From Kiritimatiellota bacterium B12222 (GTDB taxonomy: Bacteria > Verrucomicrobiota > Kiritimatiellia > SS1-B-03-39 > UBA6053), in assembly GCA_029719485.1 (NCBI GenBank), contig CP120722.1:3100001-3164000 (forward strand): DNA of 64,000 nt, read 5' to 3'. This document shows positions 26,982 to 35,859 of this stretch, piece by piece. The notes under the pieces were generated by a model. It saw only the letters and a program-made list of their open reading frames with translations, was not told the DNA's origin and ran no database searches. The position numbers were made by a program, and so were the translations under genes. How positions within the stretch are numbered: the first letter of the stretch is position 1; each line of letters starts with the position of its first letter.

Positions 26982-28853
26982 TTAGGATTGCAGATCTAAG
27001 GTTGCTCGAATTCGGCGCGCCAAGGTTTCACGACTGTATGGCTTGCGTATTAAAAACTGTTCGGACTCATCCGCACCATGTTCTTTTAACTTGTCCATGG
27101 TGAAACCTGATACATACAAATGGGGGATATGCCCTAACGAAAGTCGCAACCGATCAATCATTTCCGGACCACTCAAATTGGGCATCACCACATCCGTCAC
27201 AATTAAATCGATTGTGCCCTCGTAAGATTCAGCAACCTCAACCCCTTCTTCACCATCTGAAGCCGAAATCAAGGTATAGCCCAAAGACTCAATCATCTTA
27301 CGCGCCATTCGCTGCACCCCTTCTTCATCTTCCACCAATAAAATCGTTTCATCTCCACGCGGCAGCGGAGGTAGGTTGGTATGCGCTGGCAGATCCAACA
27401 TCATTTGCTCAACATGATCCACCTTAGGCAAGAAAATCATAAACTCCGTCCCCACACCCGGCTCACTGTTCAGTCGAATGACCCCTTTATACTGCTGAAT
27501 AATCGCATATACCGTGGACAGCCCCAATCCCGTGCCCTGCCCTGACTCTTTGGTCGTAAAGAAAGGCTCAAAGGCATGCTCAATGATTTCATCATCCATG
27601 CCGTACCCCGTATCCCGAATCGACAACAGCACATACTCCCCGGCATCAATTCCTTCTGCCGTAGCCTGATGCTCATACACCGTTTCATGCGTCGTTTTGA
27701 TATAAAGTCGACCACTACGAGGCATCGCATCACGCGCATTCACCGCAAGATTCAAAATCACCTGCTCCATCGAAGTCGGATCCACTTGAATAATACAAGG
27801 GCTACTTTCTAACTGTACAATCAACTCTAAATTTTCATGCAGGGTTACCTTGATCAGATTGTCCAAATCCCGCAATAACTGATTCAAATCGATGGGATGA
27901 CTATCCGGCACATCTTTACGCGAAAGTGCCAAGAGCTTTTGAGTGAGATTTTGTGCACGATTTGCGGCCTGTACCACTTCTTGTAAATCTTCAAACACAT
28001 CGTCATCTTTAGAGACTTGTTCAATCGCCATATTGCTAAAGCCAAGTATAGAGGTCAACAAGTTGTTAAAGTCATGCGCAATCCCACCAGCCAACCGACC
28101 AATGGCTTCCATTTTTTGACTTTGTTGAAATTGATTAAAGGTCTCCTGTAACGCTTCTTCCGCCCGAATACGTTCCGTAATATCGTGCCCTTCCAAAATT
28201 AACAATTCTACCCGGTCTTGCTCATTGAGCACCGGTTTCAAACTCATCACCAACAGATGCGTGTCTTCCTCTTTATCAGGAAGCTCTATTTGAAATTGCA
28301 CCGTCTCTCCCTTGGCCGCACGCTCTAAAGGCCCAGAAAAGATATCTCCCCCCATCACCTCGACATCCACCAACGACATTCCTCGTAATACATTTGCGGG
28401 CTGACGGAAAAGGGAAATAGCCGAAGCATTTACATCCAAAATCGTCCCCCGAATATCCAAAAAACCCGCGGGATGGTTTAACTGATAAAAGACTTCCCAC
28501 AAACGATGCGTTTGTTGCTTCGCACTTTGCTCTGAATTCCCCAATTCCTGTAATTTGATGACATAGCGCTCTACCATCAGCTCCGCCGCATATTTTTCAG
28601 CTTTCAACTTTTCAATTTCTTCGGGATCTGCAGGTCCAACACTCTCCGCAAAAGCCGGAATTTCCTGTAAACCTTTCACCCAGAAAAATACGGAAACGAA
28701 CAATGGTCCCAAAAGGATTGGCGGTAAAATGACCCATCCCCAGCCCATACTTGCCCCCAACAAGATACTCAACAAAAGGGTGGCACAGCCTCCAGTCACA
28801 CTGATGAACAATGCATGACCTTTTAAAAACTGATCTGGTGAATTTGATGACAT
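26982..28853 (-). CDS. Membrane hybrid histidine kinase (TM-PAS-HisKA-HATPase-REC)
   Basis: 623 aa. Two membrane segments at about 14-34 and 38-58 with almost no periplasmic loop. A coiled helix spans ~75-110 and a PAS domain ~115-230 (ends LILEGHDITERIRAEEAL). HisKA has GGIAHDFNNLLTSILGFS with H260. HATPase_c is at about 360-480 (NLAVNARDAMP, GQGTGLGLSTVYAII). A receiver spans 502-623 with D554 (VTDVVMPNLSG). There is no DNA-binding output. It converges on the YkgJ gene with a 3-bp gap. Architecture resembles the kinase at 12697-14601, but that one is soluble and has two PAS domains. Confidence 0.93.
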   Translation of the reverse strand: MSSNSPDQFLKGHALFISVTGGCATLLLSILLGASMGWGWVILPPILLGPLFVSVFFWVKGLQEIPAFAESVGPADPEEIEKLKAEKYAAELMVERYVIKLQELGNSEQSAKQQTHRLWEVFYQLNHPAGFLDIRGTILDVNASAISLFRQPANVLRGMSLVDVEVMGGDIFSGPLERAAKGETVQFQIELPDKEEDTHLLVMSLKPVLNEQDRVELLILEGHDITERIRAEEALQETFNQFQQSQKMEAIGRLAGGIAHDFNNLLTSILGFSNMAIEQVSKDDDVFEDLQEVVQAANRAQNLTQKLLALSRKDVPDSHPIDLNQLLRDLDNLIKVTLHENLELIVQLESSPCIIQVDPTSMEQVILNLAVNARDAMPRSGRLYIKTTHETVYEHQATAEGIDAGEYVLLSIRDTGYGMDDEIIEHAFEPFFTTKESGQGTGLGLSTVYAIIQQYKGVIRLNSEPGVGTEFMIFLPKVDHVEQMMLDLPAHTNLPPLPRGDETILLVEDEEGVQRMARKMIESLGYTLISASDGEEGVEVAESYEGTIDLIVTDVVMPNLSGPEMIDRLRLSLGHIPHLYVSGFTMDKLKEHGADESEQFLIRKPYSRETLARRIRATLDLQS

Positions 28854-29168
28854 CTTGTTTCGTAACTATACAAAATCTATTAAGATTTCGAGGCAGAAGC
28901 TTGGAAATTTTGAGAAACCTCTTTTTTAAAATACGGGATATCCACTTTACGCAAGTTAGCTCCTACCCCATCGTGCAGAACGTAGCTGTCGGCCTTTAGG
29001 CCACAGACTAGAGAAACCGACCCCATCAACGGTCTGTGGCCTAAAGGCCGACAACTACGCTTCCCCCAAAAAAAGAGCACGTAACCCTTGTTAGCAATTC
29101 CAGGAGATTCCAAGCATTCATGGCGGCGCCCTTAAAAACTTGCGTAAAGTGGCTACCCCGTTTAAAAA
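28854..29168. other. 315-bp intergenic region dominated by nested inverted repeats
   Basis: Lies between two minus-strand genes (SUMF1 gene upstream, hybrid kinase downstream). It contains no coding ORF; most of it is the inverted-repeat element at 28942-29152. Confidence 0.6.
28942..29152. repeat. Nested inverted-repeat element (MITE/REP-like)
   Basis: The outer arms 28942-28957 (ccactttacgcaagtt) and 29137-29152 are perfect 16-bp complements. Inside them, arms 28981-29008 and 29032-29059 are 28-bp complements with one mismatch around a 23-nt loop; they contain GGCCTTTAGGCC-like sequence. Total span is 211 bp. This is compatible with a small non-autonomous transposable element or a REP/BIME-like unit; it encodes nothing. 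Confidence 0.8.
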
Positions 29169-30731
29169 TTATTCGATATATCGGCAAATCCTAAAGCCAC
29201 GATCATCAGCGGGTGAATTTTCATATCGTCTCAAGGCCGTTTTTAATTCACTGATCCCTGCATCTTGCCACGAAGCGCCTTTGATTACATGATACGTCAT
29301 ATTTACGGCAGACATCGGATCAATCATCACCTTCGAACTCACCATGGGAATGCTATAGCCTTCATGTATCCACTCGGATACATTATCAAAAAGCCCCATG
29401 ATGTCAAAAGGACCTGGCCCCGCTTGCGTCACTGGCGCAGGCCCCGCAAAAGGATCTTGGTATGTAGTTAAAAAATCTGCCATCTGACGCTTCATCTCTT
29501 TCCCTGCTAAATTATATTTCCCCTCCGGAGGAGGCATTTCATTCCCCCAGCCAAATAGATTCCCCCCTTCATCATGTCGGGCCAAGGCCTCCCACTCCGA
29601 CTCCGTAGGTAATCGGTATCCCGTTCCCGGACGCTCTGCAAATTGCCACTTCCCCTCTGTTTGCACATATGCAGCAGGAAGATCTTCCTGCGCACTTAAC
29701 CAATTGCAAAATTTCACAGCATCTTCCCAACGAACCCCGACCACCGGCAGTGTGCCAGCGTTCAAATCAACCCCTTTCCACTTCCCACTGTTATGAGTGG
29801 GTTGATAGTTTCGAAATTGAGCATTGCTCACTTCGGTTTGAGATATTCTAAATTTCCGCGTCAATCGAACTTTCCGAATAACTTCATTGCTTTGACGGCC
29901 TGCTGTTCCCCGCATACTTCCCAAGGTCGCCTCTAGAGGGAAATCAGGTCGGATCATCTTCATACCCAGTGAATTCTCCACCACGACCGGTAGTCCCTCG
30001 GGTTCTTCTCCCGGGGATCTCACAGGCGTGGCCGTCGGTACCGGCGTTAACCGCAATGACACCACCCGCTCGTAGGCCTGAGCGGGGGTTACGGTCTTTT
30101 CCTGACTCAGATACCCCGCCTTTTCCGCACGAAACGTATGTGGAAGCAAGGGCAAGGTTAACATCCCTGTAGCCGGCAATTCAATGCGCTTTCCATCTAA
30201 GAACAACTGACTATCCGCAGGCAGCACTGAAATGTTTACCCGCCCCTGGAGCACCTGAAGTGACACCTGAACCCCTGAGCGTAACTGCGCAGCACTTACC
30301 GAAAGCTCTGTCGCTTCGTACCCCGCCAACTGAAATCGAATGCGGTCTCCTTCTGTCAATTCACCAAGCTCTAATGGACTCATCCCCTTCATCTGTCCAT
30401 TCACCAAAACGGTAGCTCCTGCAGGATCACTTTTGATCTGATAAACCTTGGGCTCCGCGGTGACCGAAACGTGGGGGGGTGAAGGCTGCTCATTTTCCGA
30501 GGGAACAACTTGCTCATTATCCACAACCAGCGGATCAACCTTGGAAGTCCCCCCTACCGGTACAGGCTCTCGAAAAAAAACATACACCGCCCCCGACCAC
30601 AGCAACAAAAGCAAGGCCAGTACCCCACCCCATTTGATAGGCCGCTTGTGAGTGAGCGCTGTACCCGACGAATCCGACAAGGAGACGGGCTGTAAAAACT
30701 CATCATGCTGGGGGCGTTTTTCAGACATCAA
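29169..30731 (-). CDS. Membrane-anchored PEGA-PEGA-SUMF1 (FGE-like) protein
   Basis: 520 aa. Cytoplasmic N-terminus 1-33, one membrane helix ~34-53, a Pro-rich stalk, PEGA domains at ~95-160 (SDPAGATVLVNGQMKGMSPL) and ~163-230 (LPADSQLFLDGKRIELP), then a SUMF1/formylglycine-generating-enzyme-like domain at ~252-520 (NSLGMKMI, QTEVSNAQFRNY, VVGVRWEDAVKFCNWLS, YRLPTESEWE, ALRRYENSPADDRGFRIC). The catalytic Cys pair of true FGE near the C-terminus is missing: the RGGSW-like KGASW is not followed by it, and only one Cys closes the protein. It is therefore probably a binding or structural domain. Last gene of a four-gene operon; start overlaps the previous stop (ATGA). Confidence 0.85.
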   Translation of the reverse strand: MMSEKRPQHDEFLQPVSLSDSSGTALTHKRPIKWGGVLALLLLLWSGAVYVFFREPVPVGGTSKVDPLVVDNEQVVPSENEQPSPPHVSVTAEPKVYQIKSDPAGATVLVNGQMKGMSPLELGELTEGDRIRFQLAGYEATELSVSAAQLRSGVQVSLQVLQGRVNISVLPADSQLFLDGKRIELPATGMLTLPLLPHTFRAEKAGYLSQEKTVTPAQAYERVVSLRLTPVPTATPVRSPGEEPEGLPVVVENSLGMKMIRPDFPLEATLGSMRGTAGRQSNEVIRKVRLTRKFRISQTEVSNAQFRNYQPTHNSGKWKGVDLNAGTLPVVGVRWEDAVKFCNWLSAQEDLPAAYVQTEGKWQFAERPGTGYRLPTESEWEALARHDEGGNLFGWGNEMPPPEGKYNLAGKEMKRQMADFLTTYQDPFAGPAPVTQAGPGPFDIMGLFDNVSEWIHEGYSIPMVSSKVMIDPMSAVNMTYHVIKGASWQDAGISELKTALRRYENSPADDRGFRICRYIE

Positions 30732-32152
30732 ATACCCTCTCTACAAACCACTTCAACCACCAAGTCTTTTTGACCCGGTTTCACCTCAAACGTGATGCGC
30801 ACATCCCGATAGCCGAAACGACCTCCTTTTGCCACATAACTTCCTGGTTTCAGTTGAATCGTTTTTTCTTTAAAGGGAGACCAGCGTCCCACTTTTGAAA
30901 TCGACACTTCGGTTTCAAAATCAGAAAGCAAACGCACCTCAACGGGCGTGAGGACCAACATGCGCAATGCCTCCAAATCATCCGCACGCTTACGCAAGCC
31001 CATCGGCCACCCCTCCCGATCTTTAAATTCCTCTATCCACAGACCACTTTGTTCACTGGCCGGATGTGCAAGTCCCCGCGTGATTTTCTCATCGATGATT
31101 TTCCAGCGTAAACTTTGTTGCAATCCGTCCTCAACCCAAGGGGCTTCTGGATCCAAGGACTTCATTTGTAACCACGTTTTATGCGCCAAGCTCCAGGCTT
31201 CATCCCGCTCATATTTCACAGCTTTGGCTTGTAGCTCCAGAACTTCTTGTTGCAAGAGTTGATCCGAAACCTGCTGTTGTAACTGGACAACCATGGGGTT
31301 TTTAGGATCAAATTGAGCAGCACGTTGGAGCAATGCTTCAGCAGCTTCCAGATCCTGTTGTGCCAAGGCCGCCACCGTTTGAGAAATAAGAGATTCCAGT
31401 TCTTCCCGATAAATTTCGCTTTCCACTTTCTCTTTTAAGCTGGCCACTCCAGGAAAGGCAGGATCACCCGCGCTGAGCTTATTAAGATCTTGCCATGCAA
31501 GTTCCCAAGCAGAGGCTTCCGCATGGGTATTTGCTGTAGTCAACAACGCAAAACTTTGATCCGCAATCTTGGCACGGGGTAACAAAGCTTTCGCCGCAGC
31601 ATTTTCTGAATCTACATACAGAATAATCGACAACAAGGCCACAGAAGTCTCCGCATCTCCAGCCGCGTACGCCTCCACCGCTTGCGGCATCAGCTTCTCA
31701 GGCAATTGGGAAAACTCTTGAGTCAAGGCCTCAAGCTCTGGCAATAAAATATCAGCATAAAGACTCTCGGCCTCCTCAAAGGCGAATGCCAACATGAACT
31801 CATTTGCCTGATCCAATCCTGACTCAATCTCCAACCAGGATTCCGCAGCCCAACGCTCAGGATCTGTGGCACGCAGAGGGCCTAACAAAGCAAGCACTTC
31901 CGCTTTAGCGGATTCAGCCTTTGCCCGTAGTTCAGGATCTGGCGTCGGGGACGGCAGGGGAACCGCCGTTGGTGTTGGCAACACCGACAACTGTTTTTGT
32001 TGTTCTTTACTCAACATCCAAATACCGAGAAGACCCAACAGGACCAAAAGTGCAACCACCCAAAGATAAGGAAACTTTTTTCCTTTAACAACATCAGGTT
32101 GTGGCGCCAGGGAATCGTCTAAAGACTTCGGCTCAAGAAAATCATCATTCAT
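30728..32152 (-). CDS. Membrane-anchored TPR-like protein with PEGA-like tail
   Basis: 474 aa. Short cytoplasmic N-terminus, one membrane helix ~28-47 (LWVVALLVLLGLLGIW), a Pro-rich spacer, then helical repeats over ~70-390 (several AxxxxxxxDPxN/P TPR-type units, e.g. LLQRAAQFDPKNPMV). The C-terminal ~75 residues (VEVRLLSDFETEVSISKVG, LKPGSYVAKGGRFGYRDVRI) resemble a PEGA-type beta domain. Topology matches the SUMF1 protein that follows, so both face the periplasm. It overlaps the lipoprotein gene by 8 bp and the SUMF1 gene by 4 bp. No specific function can be assigned. Confidence 0.75.
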   Translation of the reverse strand: MNDDFLEPKSLDDSLAPQPDVVKGKKFPYLWVVALLVLLGLLGIWMLSKEQQKQLSVLPTPTAVPLPSPTPDPELRAKAESAKAEVLALLGPLRATDPERWAAESWLEIESGLDQANEFMLAFAFEEAESLYADILLPELEALTQEFSQLPEKLMPQAVEAYAAGDAETSVALLSIILYVDSENAAAKALLPRAKIADQSFALLTTANTHAEASAWELAWQDLNKLSAGDPAFPGVASLKEKVESEIYREELESLISQTVAALAQQDLEAAEALLQRAAQFDPKNPMVVQLQQQVSDQLLQQEVLELQAKAVKYERDEAWSLAHKTWLQMKSLDPEAPWVEDGLQQSLRWKIIDEKITRGLAHPASEQSGLWIEEFKDREGWPMGLRKRADDLEALRMLVLTPVEVRLLSDFETEVSISKVGRWSPFKEKTIQLKPGSYVAKGGRFGYRDVRITFEVKPGQKDLVVEVVCREGI

Positions 32153-33353
32153 CCGTCAAATCCACATCCGGAAATTCATTTTCACTTTCATACAACTTCC
32201 GTAAAATATTTTGCCATTGGGCCATTTGTTCATCTACAGATCCCGTTAATGCAACCGTCTGACCTTCCAATTCAATTCGAATGGTTTGCGCTTCAGTACT
32301 AAACGAGTCAGCCAACTCTTTGAGCGTCTCTCGATGAATCTCTGCCGTTTTAGAGATGTTGACGCCATTGATAATCACTTGTGTTCCCCCAATCACCAAA
32401 ACATCCCGAATAATACTGGAATCTTCCACATCATTCATTTCCAATAAAATAGCAGCCGCAATCATCAAAATACCCGCGGTCGCTTTTTTGATGCTATCCT
32501 TACGTGACTGCCGAATAGATAATTGCTCAACCAAATTATAACGGCGCCACTCCACATAGGGCTTCCACATTTTTTGATAAAAGGGTTCGTAGGTATGATT
32601 CAATGCATCAAAAAACATCTCGTTACGTACCGAAATTTGATTTACCCGTTGCCACAGGGGATCATCTTCAGCCGGAAGCCTCACCACCATCACCTGCCCC
32701 CCTACATCTTGTACATATTCACCGTAGGCCCCGGGCACCAAATCGGCAGCAAAAACCAATTGAGTGGTGCGACGTAATTGCTTCACGGTAATGGTATCCA
32801 TTCGACGGCGCTGCGTCGCCATATCATTAGCAATTGCATTATAAATATTTTGAAAAGGTCCCTGCTTCCCAATGATCACTTGCTCATAATCCGCTTTGTC
32901 TAATTGATCCCGATAAATTCGATCGATCCAGGTCAATCCTTGCGAGTCCACGACCTGAACATCCAAGGCCAAATCCTCCCCATCTGATTCGATGACCTTG
33001 CCATACACCATCACATCCAATCCCTTCGCATCACGGGGAACCACTCTCACCTCACCCCAAAACCCACTTTGCTCCAAGGTGTTTTTTAAATGAAAAGGCA
33101 TGAACTGCGTTTCTGTATTCCTGATCTGAATGTTACTATGCTGTTCCTCTAAGGCGTCTTGATCGGTATCACCCGGATTAAAAACTTGAATCCCCACACT
33201 GAGTAATTCATCCCCTTGATAAGGAGTCATGGAAAGTTGCATAGGGGTGTGTCCCACCAGCTTACGACCAGGGGATGCACAACCACTCAAAAATAATAGC
33301 CCCCCTAAAAATATTAGGAACGACCATCCAGATATGCTTCGTATTCTTTCCAC
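32145..33353 (-). CDS. Lipoprotein of the four-gene envelope operon
   Basis: 402 aa. Type II signal with lipobox LSGC (C25) followed by ASPGRKLVGH, which suggests outer-membrane placement. The first part (~40-170) has MVYGKVIESDGEDLALDVQVVDSQG, like proteins that bundle periplasmic components. Around 310-335 is a hydrophobic stretch (ATAGILMIAAAILLEMN) that could touch membrane, and the last part (LEGQTVALTGSVDEQMAQWQNIL) is beta-rich. I do not recognise the family. The start lies inside the 3' end of the upstream gene (40-bp overlap). Confidence 0.75.
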   Translation of the reverse strand: MERIRSISGWSFLIFLGGLLFLSGCASPGRKLVGHTPMQLSMTPYQGDELLSVGIQVFNPGDTDQDALEEQHSNIQIRNTETQFMPFHLKNTLEQSGFWGEVRVVPRDAKGLDVMVYGKVIESDGEDLALDVQVVDSQGLTWIDRIYRDQLDKADYEQVIIGKQGPFQNIYNAIANDMATQRRRMDTITVKQLRRTTQLVFAADLVPGAYGEYVQDVGGQVMVVRLPAEDDPLWQRVNQISVRNEMFFDALNHTYEPFYQKMWKPYVEWRRYNLVEQLSIRQSRKDSIKKATAGILMIAAAILLEMNDVEDSSIIRDVLVIGGTQVIINGVNISKTAEIHRETLKELADSFSTEAQTIRIELEGQTVALTGSVDEQMAQWQNILRKLYESENEFPDVDLTDE

Positions 33354-34216
33354 AATTTTTCTCTTAATACCGGATCGGTTTCTTTTTCAGCCGCTTCACG
33401 AAGTTGACGTGCCACAATGTCTTCATCCTGTCGAGGCGGATGCGCAGAACCTCCTCCATTACTTCCCACGCTCCCTTGTTGTGCCGTAGGTCCAGGCCCC
33501 TGAGTCGAAGACGCCGTGTGACCGGCCTCCGTTTCAGAACTCGTTGACGTGGAGGCGGCAGTGCCACTTTCAGCCGATGTTGAATTCGTTGCCGTCTCAG
33601 AAGATGATGTTTTTCCCGTTGAAGCCCCGGCTGCTTCACCCGTTCCCGGATCTATACCCATGGAACGTAATAACTCTGCCGCTTCTTGCGCGGCACTTTG
33701 CTGTCTACTCGCCTCCACTTCCCCTTTGGCCATGCGAACATCCATTTGGTCTTCCAGTTTACGATTGTATTCAAGAATCATCCCGTCAAAAGCCTGTAAG
33801 GATTCAAGAAACTCACGATCCAATCGATCCTGTTCCGTTTCCGGAACTGAAATCTCTTGTACTTGAGAAATGGCGTTTTCAAATTCAGCCATCCCTTCAG
33901 CCACCGTAACATCCACCTCTGGTTCATTGACCCCCGCAATCTCACGCAAATCAACTAAGGTCTCTCGACGTAAGGCCACCACTTCTTTTAACTCCCGCAC
34001 ATAACTCTCCATGGCCAACACTTGCTCCGTGGTCGCGTGCGCATCTTGTTGCACATCCTCAAAACGGGCCTCCGCCTTCAAAAAAGCGGCTTGCGCAATA
34101 GCCAACTCCCGTTGCGCCACCGCCAAACGCTCCGCAACCTCCACATCCATCGCCAACAAAGGGAAGGAAAAGGAAATCAGGTATGACAGGAAAAAGATGA
34201 GTCGAAAAATTTTCAT
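33314..34216 (-). CDS. Exported coiled-coil protein, first gene of envelope operon
   Basis: 300 aa. Signal peptide 1-22 (PLLA/MD), then a long alpha-helical, heptad-like segment ~24-185 rich in Ala/Glu/Arg (RLAVAQRELAIAQAAFLKAEARF), a low-complexity Ser/Thr/Gly linker ~190-260 and a short charged C-terminus. A linker of this kind suggests reach across the periplasm. An AAGG precedes the ATG. It is the promoter-proximal gene: the divergent pdxH lies 148 bp away. Function unknown. Confidence 0.75.
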   Translation of the reverse strand: MKIFRLIFFLSYLISFSFPLLAMDVEVAERLAVAQRELAIAQAAFLKAEARFEDVQQDAHATTEQVLAMESYVRELKEVVALRRETLVDLREIAGVNEPEVDVTVAEGMAEFENAISQVQEISVPETEQDRLDREFLESLQAFDGMILEYNRKLEDQMDVRMAKGEVEASRQQSAAQEAAELLRSMGIDPGTGEAAGASTGKTSSSETATNSTSAESGTAASTSTSSETEAGHTASSTQGPGPTAQQGSVGSNGGGSAHPPRQDEDIVARQLREAAEKETDPVLREKLWKEYEAYLDGRS

Positions 34217-34305
34217 AAATAGCCTTCACAACATCATCTCTTTTGGAGGGAAAGTCAATGAATTGATAAGACTTCATCACCCCCACGCACCTCCCCTGTA
34301 CTCAG

Positions 34306-34339
34306 CAACTGCACATGAATTTTCACACACATGCAGTTG
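34306..34339. promoter_or_regulatory. Dyad in the pdxH / envelope-operon divergent region
   Basis: CAACTGCA (34306-34313) and TGCAGTTG (34332-34339) are exact complements with an 18-nt spacer, just upstream of pdxH. It could be an operator for either divergent unit; this is a guess from symmetry alone. Confidence 0.3.
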
Positions 34340-34364
34340 AATTTATATATGATTTAGGCATGTT

Positions 34365-35021
34365 GTGCACATGTTCGGACTAAAAGCTTATATTCATGCC
34401 GCAGGCTGTGTTTCTAAAACACTCCATATGGAGGATCTTTCCCCAGATCCTTTCATCCAATTTGATGCCTGGATGAAAAAAGCCAAAAAAGCCGGCCTCC
34501 CTGAAATCAATGCCATGGCCGTCTGTTCCGTTGATCCCGAAGGCCAGCCCAGCCAACGCATGGTGTTGTTAAAATCGATTTCACCTGAACGCGGCCTCAT
34601 TTTTTATACCAATTACGGCAGTCGCAAAGCGCAAGAATTAGATGCCCACCCCCAATGCGCTTTGCTCTTCCACCAACATATTTTACAACGGCAAATTCGT
34701 GTACAAGGAAAAGCTGTTCGCGCTTCCCGCGAAGAATCCGAGGCTTACTTTCGCTCACGACCACGCTCAAGTCAACTCGGCGCTTGGACCTCCAAGCAGA
34801 GTGAAGTACTGGATCAACGAGACACCTTTGAACAGCGGTTTAAAGAAATTTCCGAACGATTCAAAGGCAAAGAAGTTCCCTGCCCAGAGTTTTGGGGAGG
34901 TTTCCGAATTATTCCCGATCAATTTGAATTTTGGCAAGGACGCGCCTACCGCCTACACGACCGTTTTGTATACAGTCGCAACCCCACCGATACTTGGGAT
35001 CGCGTAAGATTATACCCCTAG
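34365..35021 (+). CDS. pdxH: Pyridoxine/pyridoxamine 5'-phosphate oxidase
   Basis: 218 aa FMN enzyme making pyridoxal 5'-phosphate. Conserved segments: PSQRMVLLKSI, GLIFYTNYGSRKAQEL, HPQCALLFHQHILQRQIRVQG, RPRSSQLGAWTSKQS, CPEFWGGFRIIPDQFEFWQG and the C-terminal RLHDRFVY...DRVRLYP. The start is uncertain: GTG 34365 with a weak upstream AGG, ATG 34371, or ATG 34428 (MEDLSPDP); the N-terminus seems to lack the usual REYxxGGL segment. With pdxJ elsewhere in the window, DXP-dependent vitamin B6 synthesis is likely. Confidence 0.93.
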   Translation: MHMFGLKAYIHAAGCVSKTLHMEDLSPDPFIQFDAWMKKAKKAGLPEINAMAVCSVDPEGQPSQRMVLLKSISPERGLIFYTNYGSRKAQELDAHPQCALLFHQHILQRQIRVQGKAVRASREESEAYFRSRPRSSQLGAWTSKQSEVLDQRDTFEQRFKEISERFKGKEVPCPEFWGGFRIIPDQFEFWQGRAYRLHDRFVYSRNPTDTWDRVRLYP

Positions 35022-35053
35022 CCCACTTCCCATAATCCCCCAAGTCTGACAAG

Positions 35054-35080
35054 TGACCACTGACCACTGACCACTGACCA
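35054..35080 (+). repeat. TGACCAC 7-bp tandem repeat (almost four copies)
   Basis: Three full TGACCAC units and a truncated fourth between the convergent pdxH and HNH genes. Too short and spacerless for a CRISPR. Confidence 0.9.
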
Positions 35081-35084
35081 ACAG

Positions 35085-35687
35085 CTAAGAATTAATCGCG
35101 TTTTTTTGAATTAAAAACGGCTCCCATTCGGGAATGTCATGCACGTTACGCAAAAATAAAGTCATGGGCATCACCCGGGGGGATTCAGGTTTCTTCAGTA
35201 GACGCAAACCCGCTTCATTGGGCAAGCGATCTCCTTTCCGATTATTGACCCGTTTGCAGCTAAGCACGCAATTACTCCAACTGGTATCTCCGCCCTTCGA
35301 TCGTGGAACCACATGGTCAATGTTTCCTTCATCCTTCGCTAATTTCCGCCCTGTATATTGACAACAACCATTATCACGATCCCGGATCGCCTGATACGAA
35401 AATTTGGGATGCCTCATCGGGACTTTACCATAATGTACTGACAAAATTACCCGAGGAACCCGCAACGCACCTTTGACCACTCCCACAGACCAATCCGATC
35501 GCCGAACCGGTAAATCAACCCACGAGTCCCACCCCACCGGATACATACTTTCCGTCCCTTCCATATCTAACCCCATCGCGTTTCCTGAAGCCATTTGACA
35601 AAAGGCATGTGCAGGCGTGGTGGTATTGACCGCCTGCCAGTTCCGATTTAAAACCAATACGACATTTTTTTCGAGAACGGATTTCAT
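35085..35687 (-). CDS. HNH-family endonuclease-like protein
   Basis: 200 aa. The C-terminal half holds an HNH motif: D124-H125 in NIDHVVPRSKGG, N139, and N149/K151 in CKRVNNRKGDR, with Cys residues C109, C140 and C144 that could bind zinc. The N-terminal part begins VLVLNRNWQAVNTTTPAHAF, which is typical of stand-alone chromosomal HNH proteins found widely in bacteria, not of restriction systems or introns. A GAGG precedes the ATG by 5 nt. No partner methylase or phage gene is near. Function unknown. Confidence 0.87.
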   Translation of the reverse strand: MKSVLEKNVVLVLNRNWQAVNTTTPAHAFCQMASGNAMGLDMEGTESMYPVGWDSWVDLPVRRSDWSVGVVKGALRVPRVILSVHYGKVPMRHPKFSYQAIRDRDNGCCQYTGRKLAKDEGNIDHVVPRSKGGDTSWSNCVLSCKRVNNRKGDRLPNEAGLRLLKKPESPRVMPMTLFLRNVHDIPEWEPFLIQKNAINS

Positions 35688-35859
35688 GATAACCTCAAGG
35701 TTGCCGTATCTAACGCCGATTTCCTCGAAGGGTCAACCCATCAAATGAGGGAAAATGATGAAAAAACGATGAAGAAAGTATTTACACCTCCTCATACACC
35801 CTCAAAAAACACAGTAATACCCTCAAAGCATTCATAACCCCCAAAGGTATCGTTCCCCT

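Noticed and set aside
35054..35080. CRISPR array
   Set aside because: The TGACCAC units are 7 bp, contiguous and without spacers.
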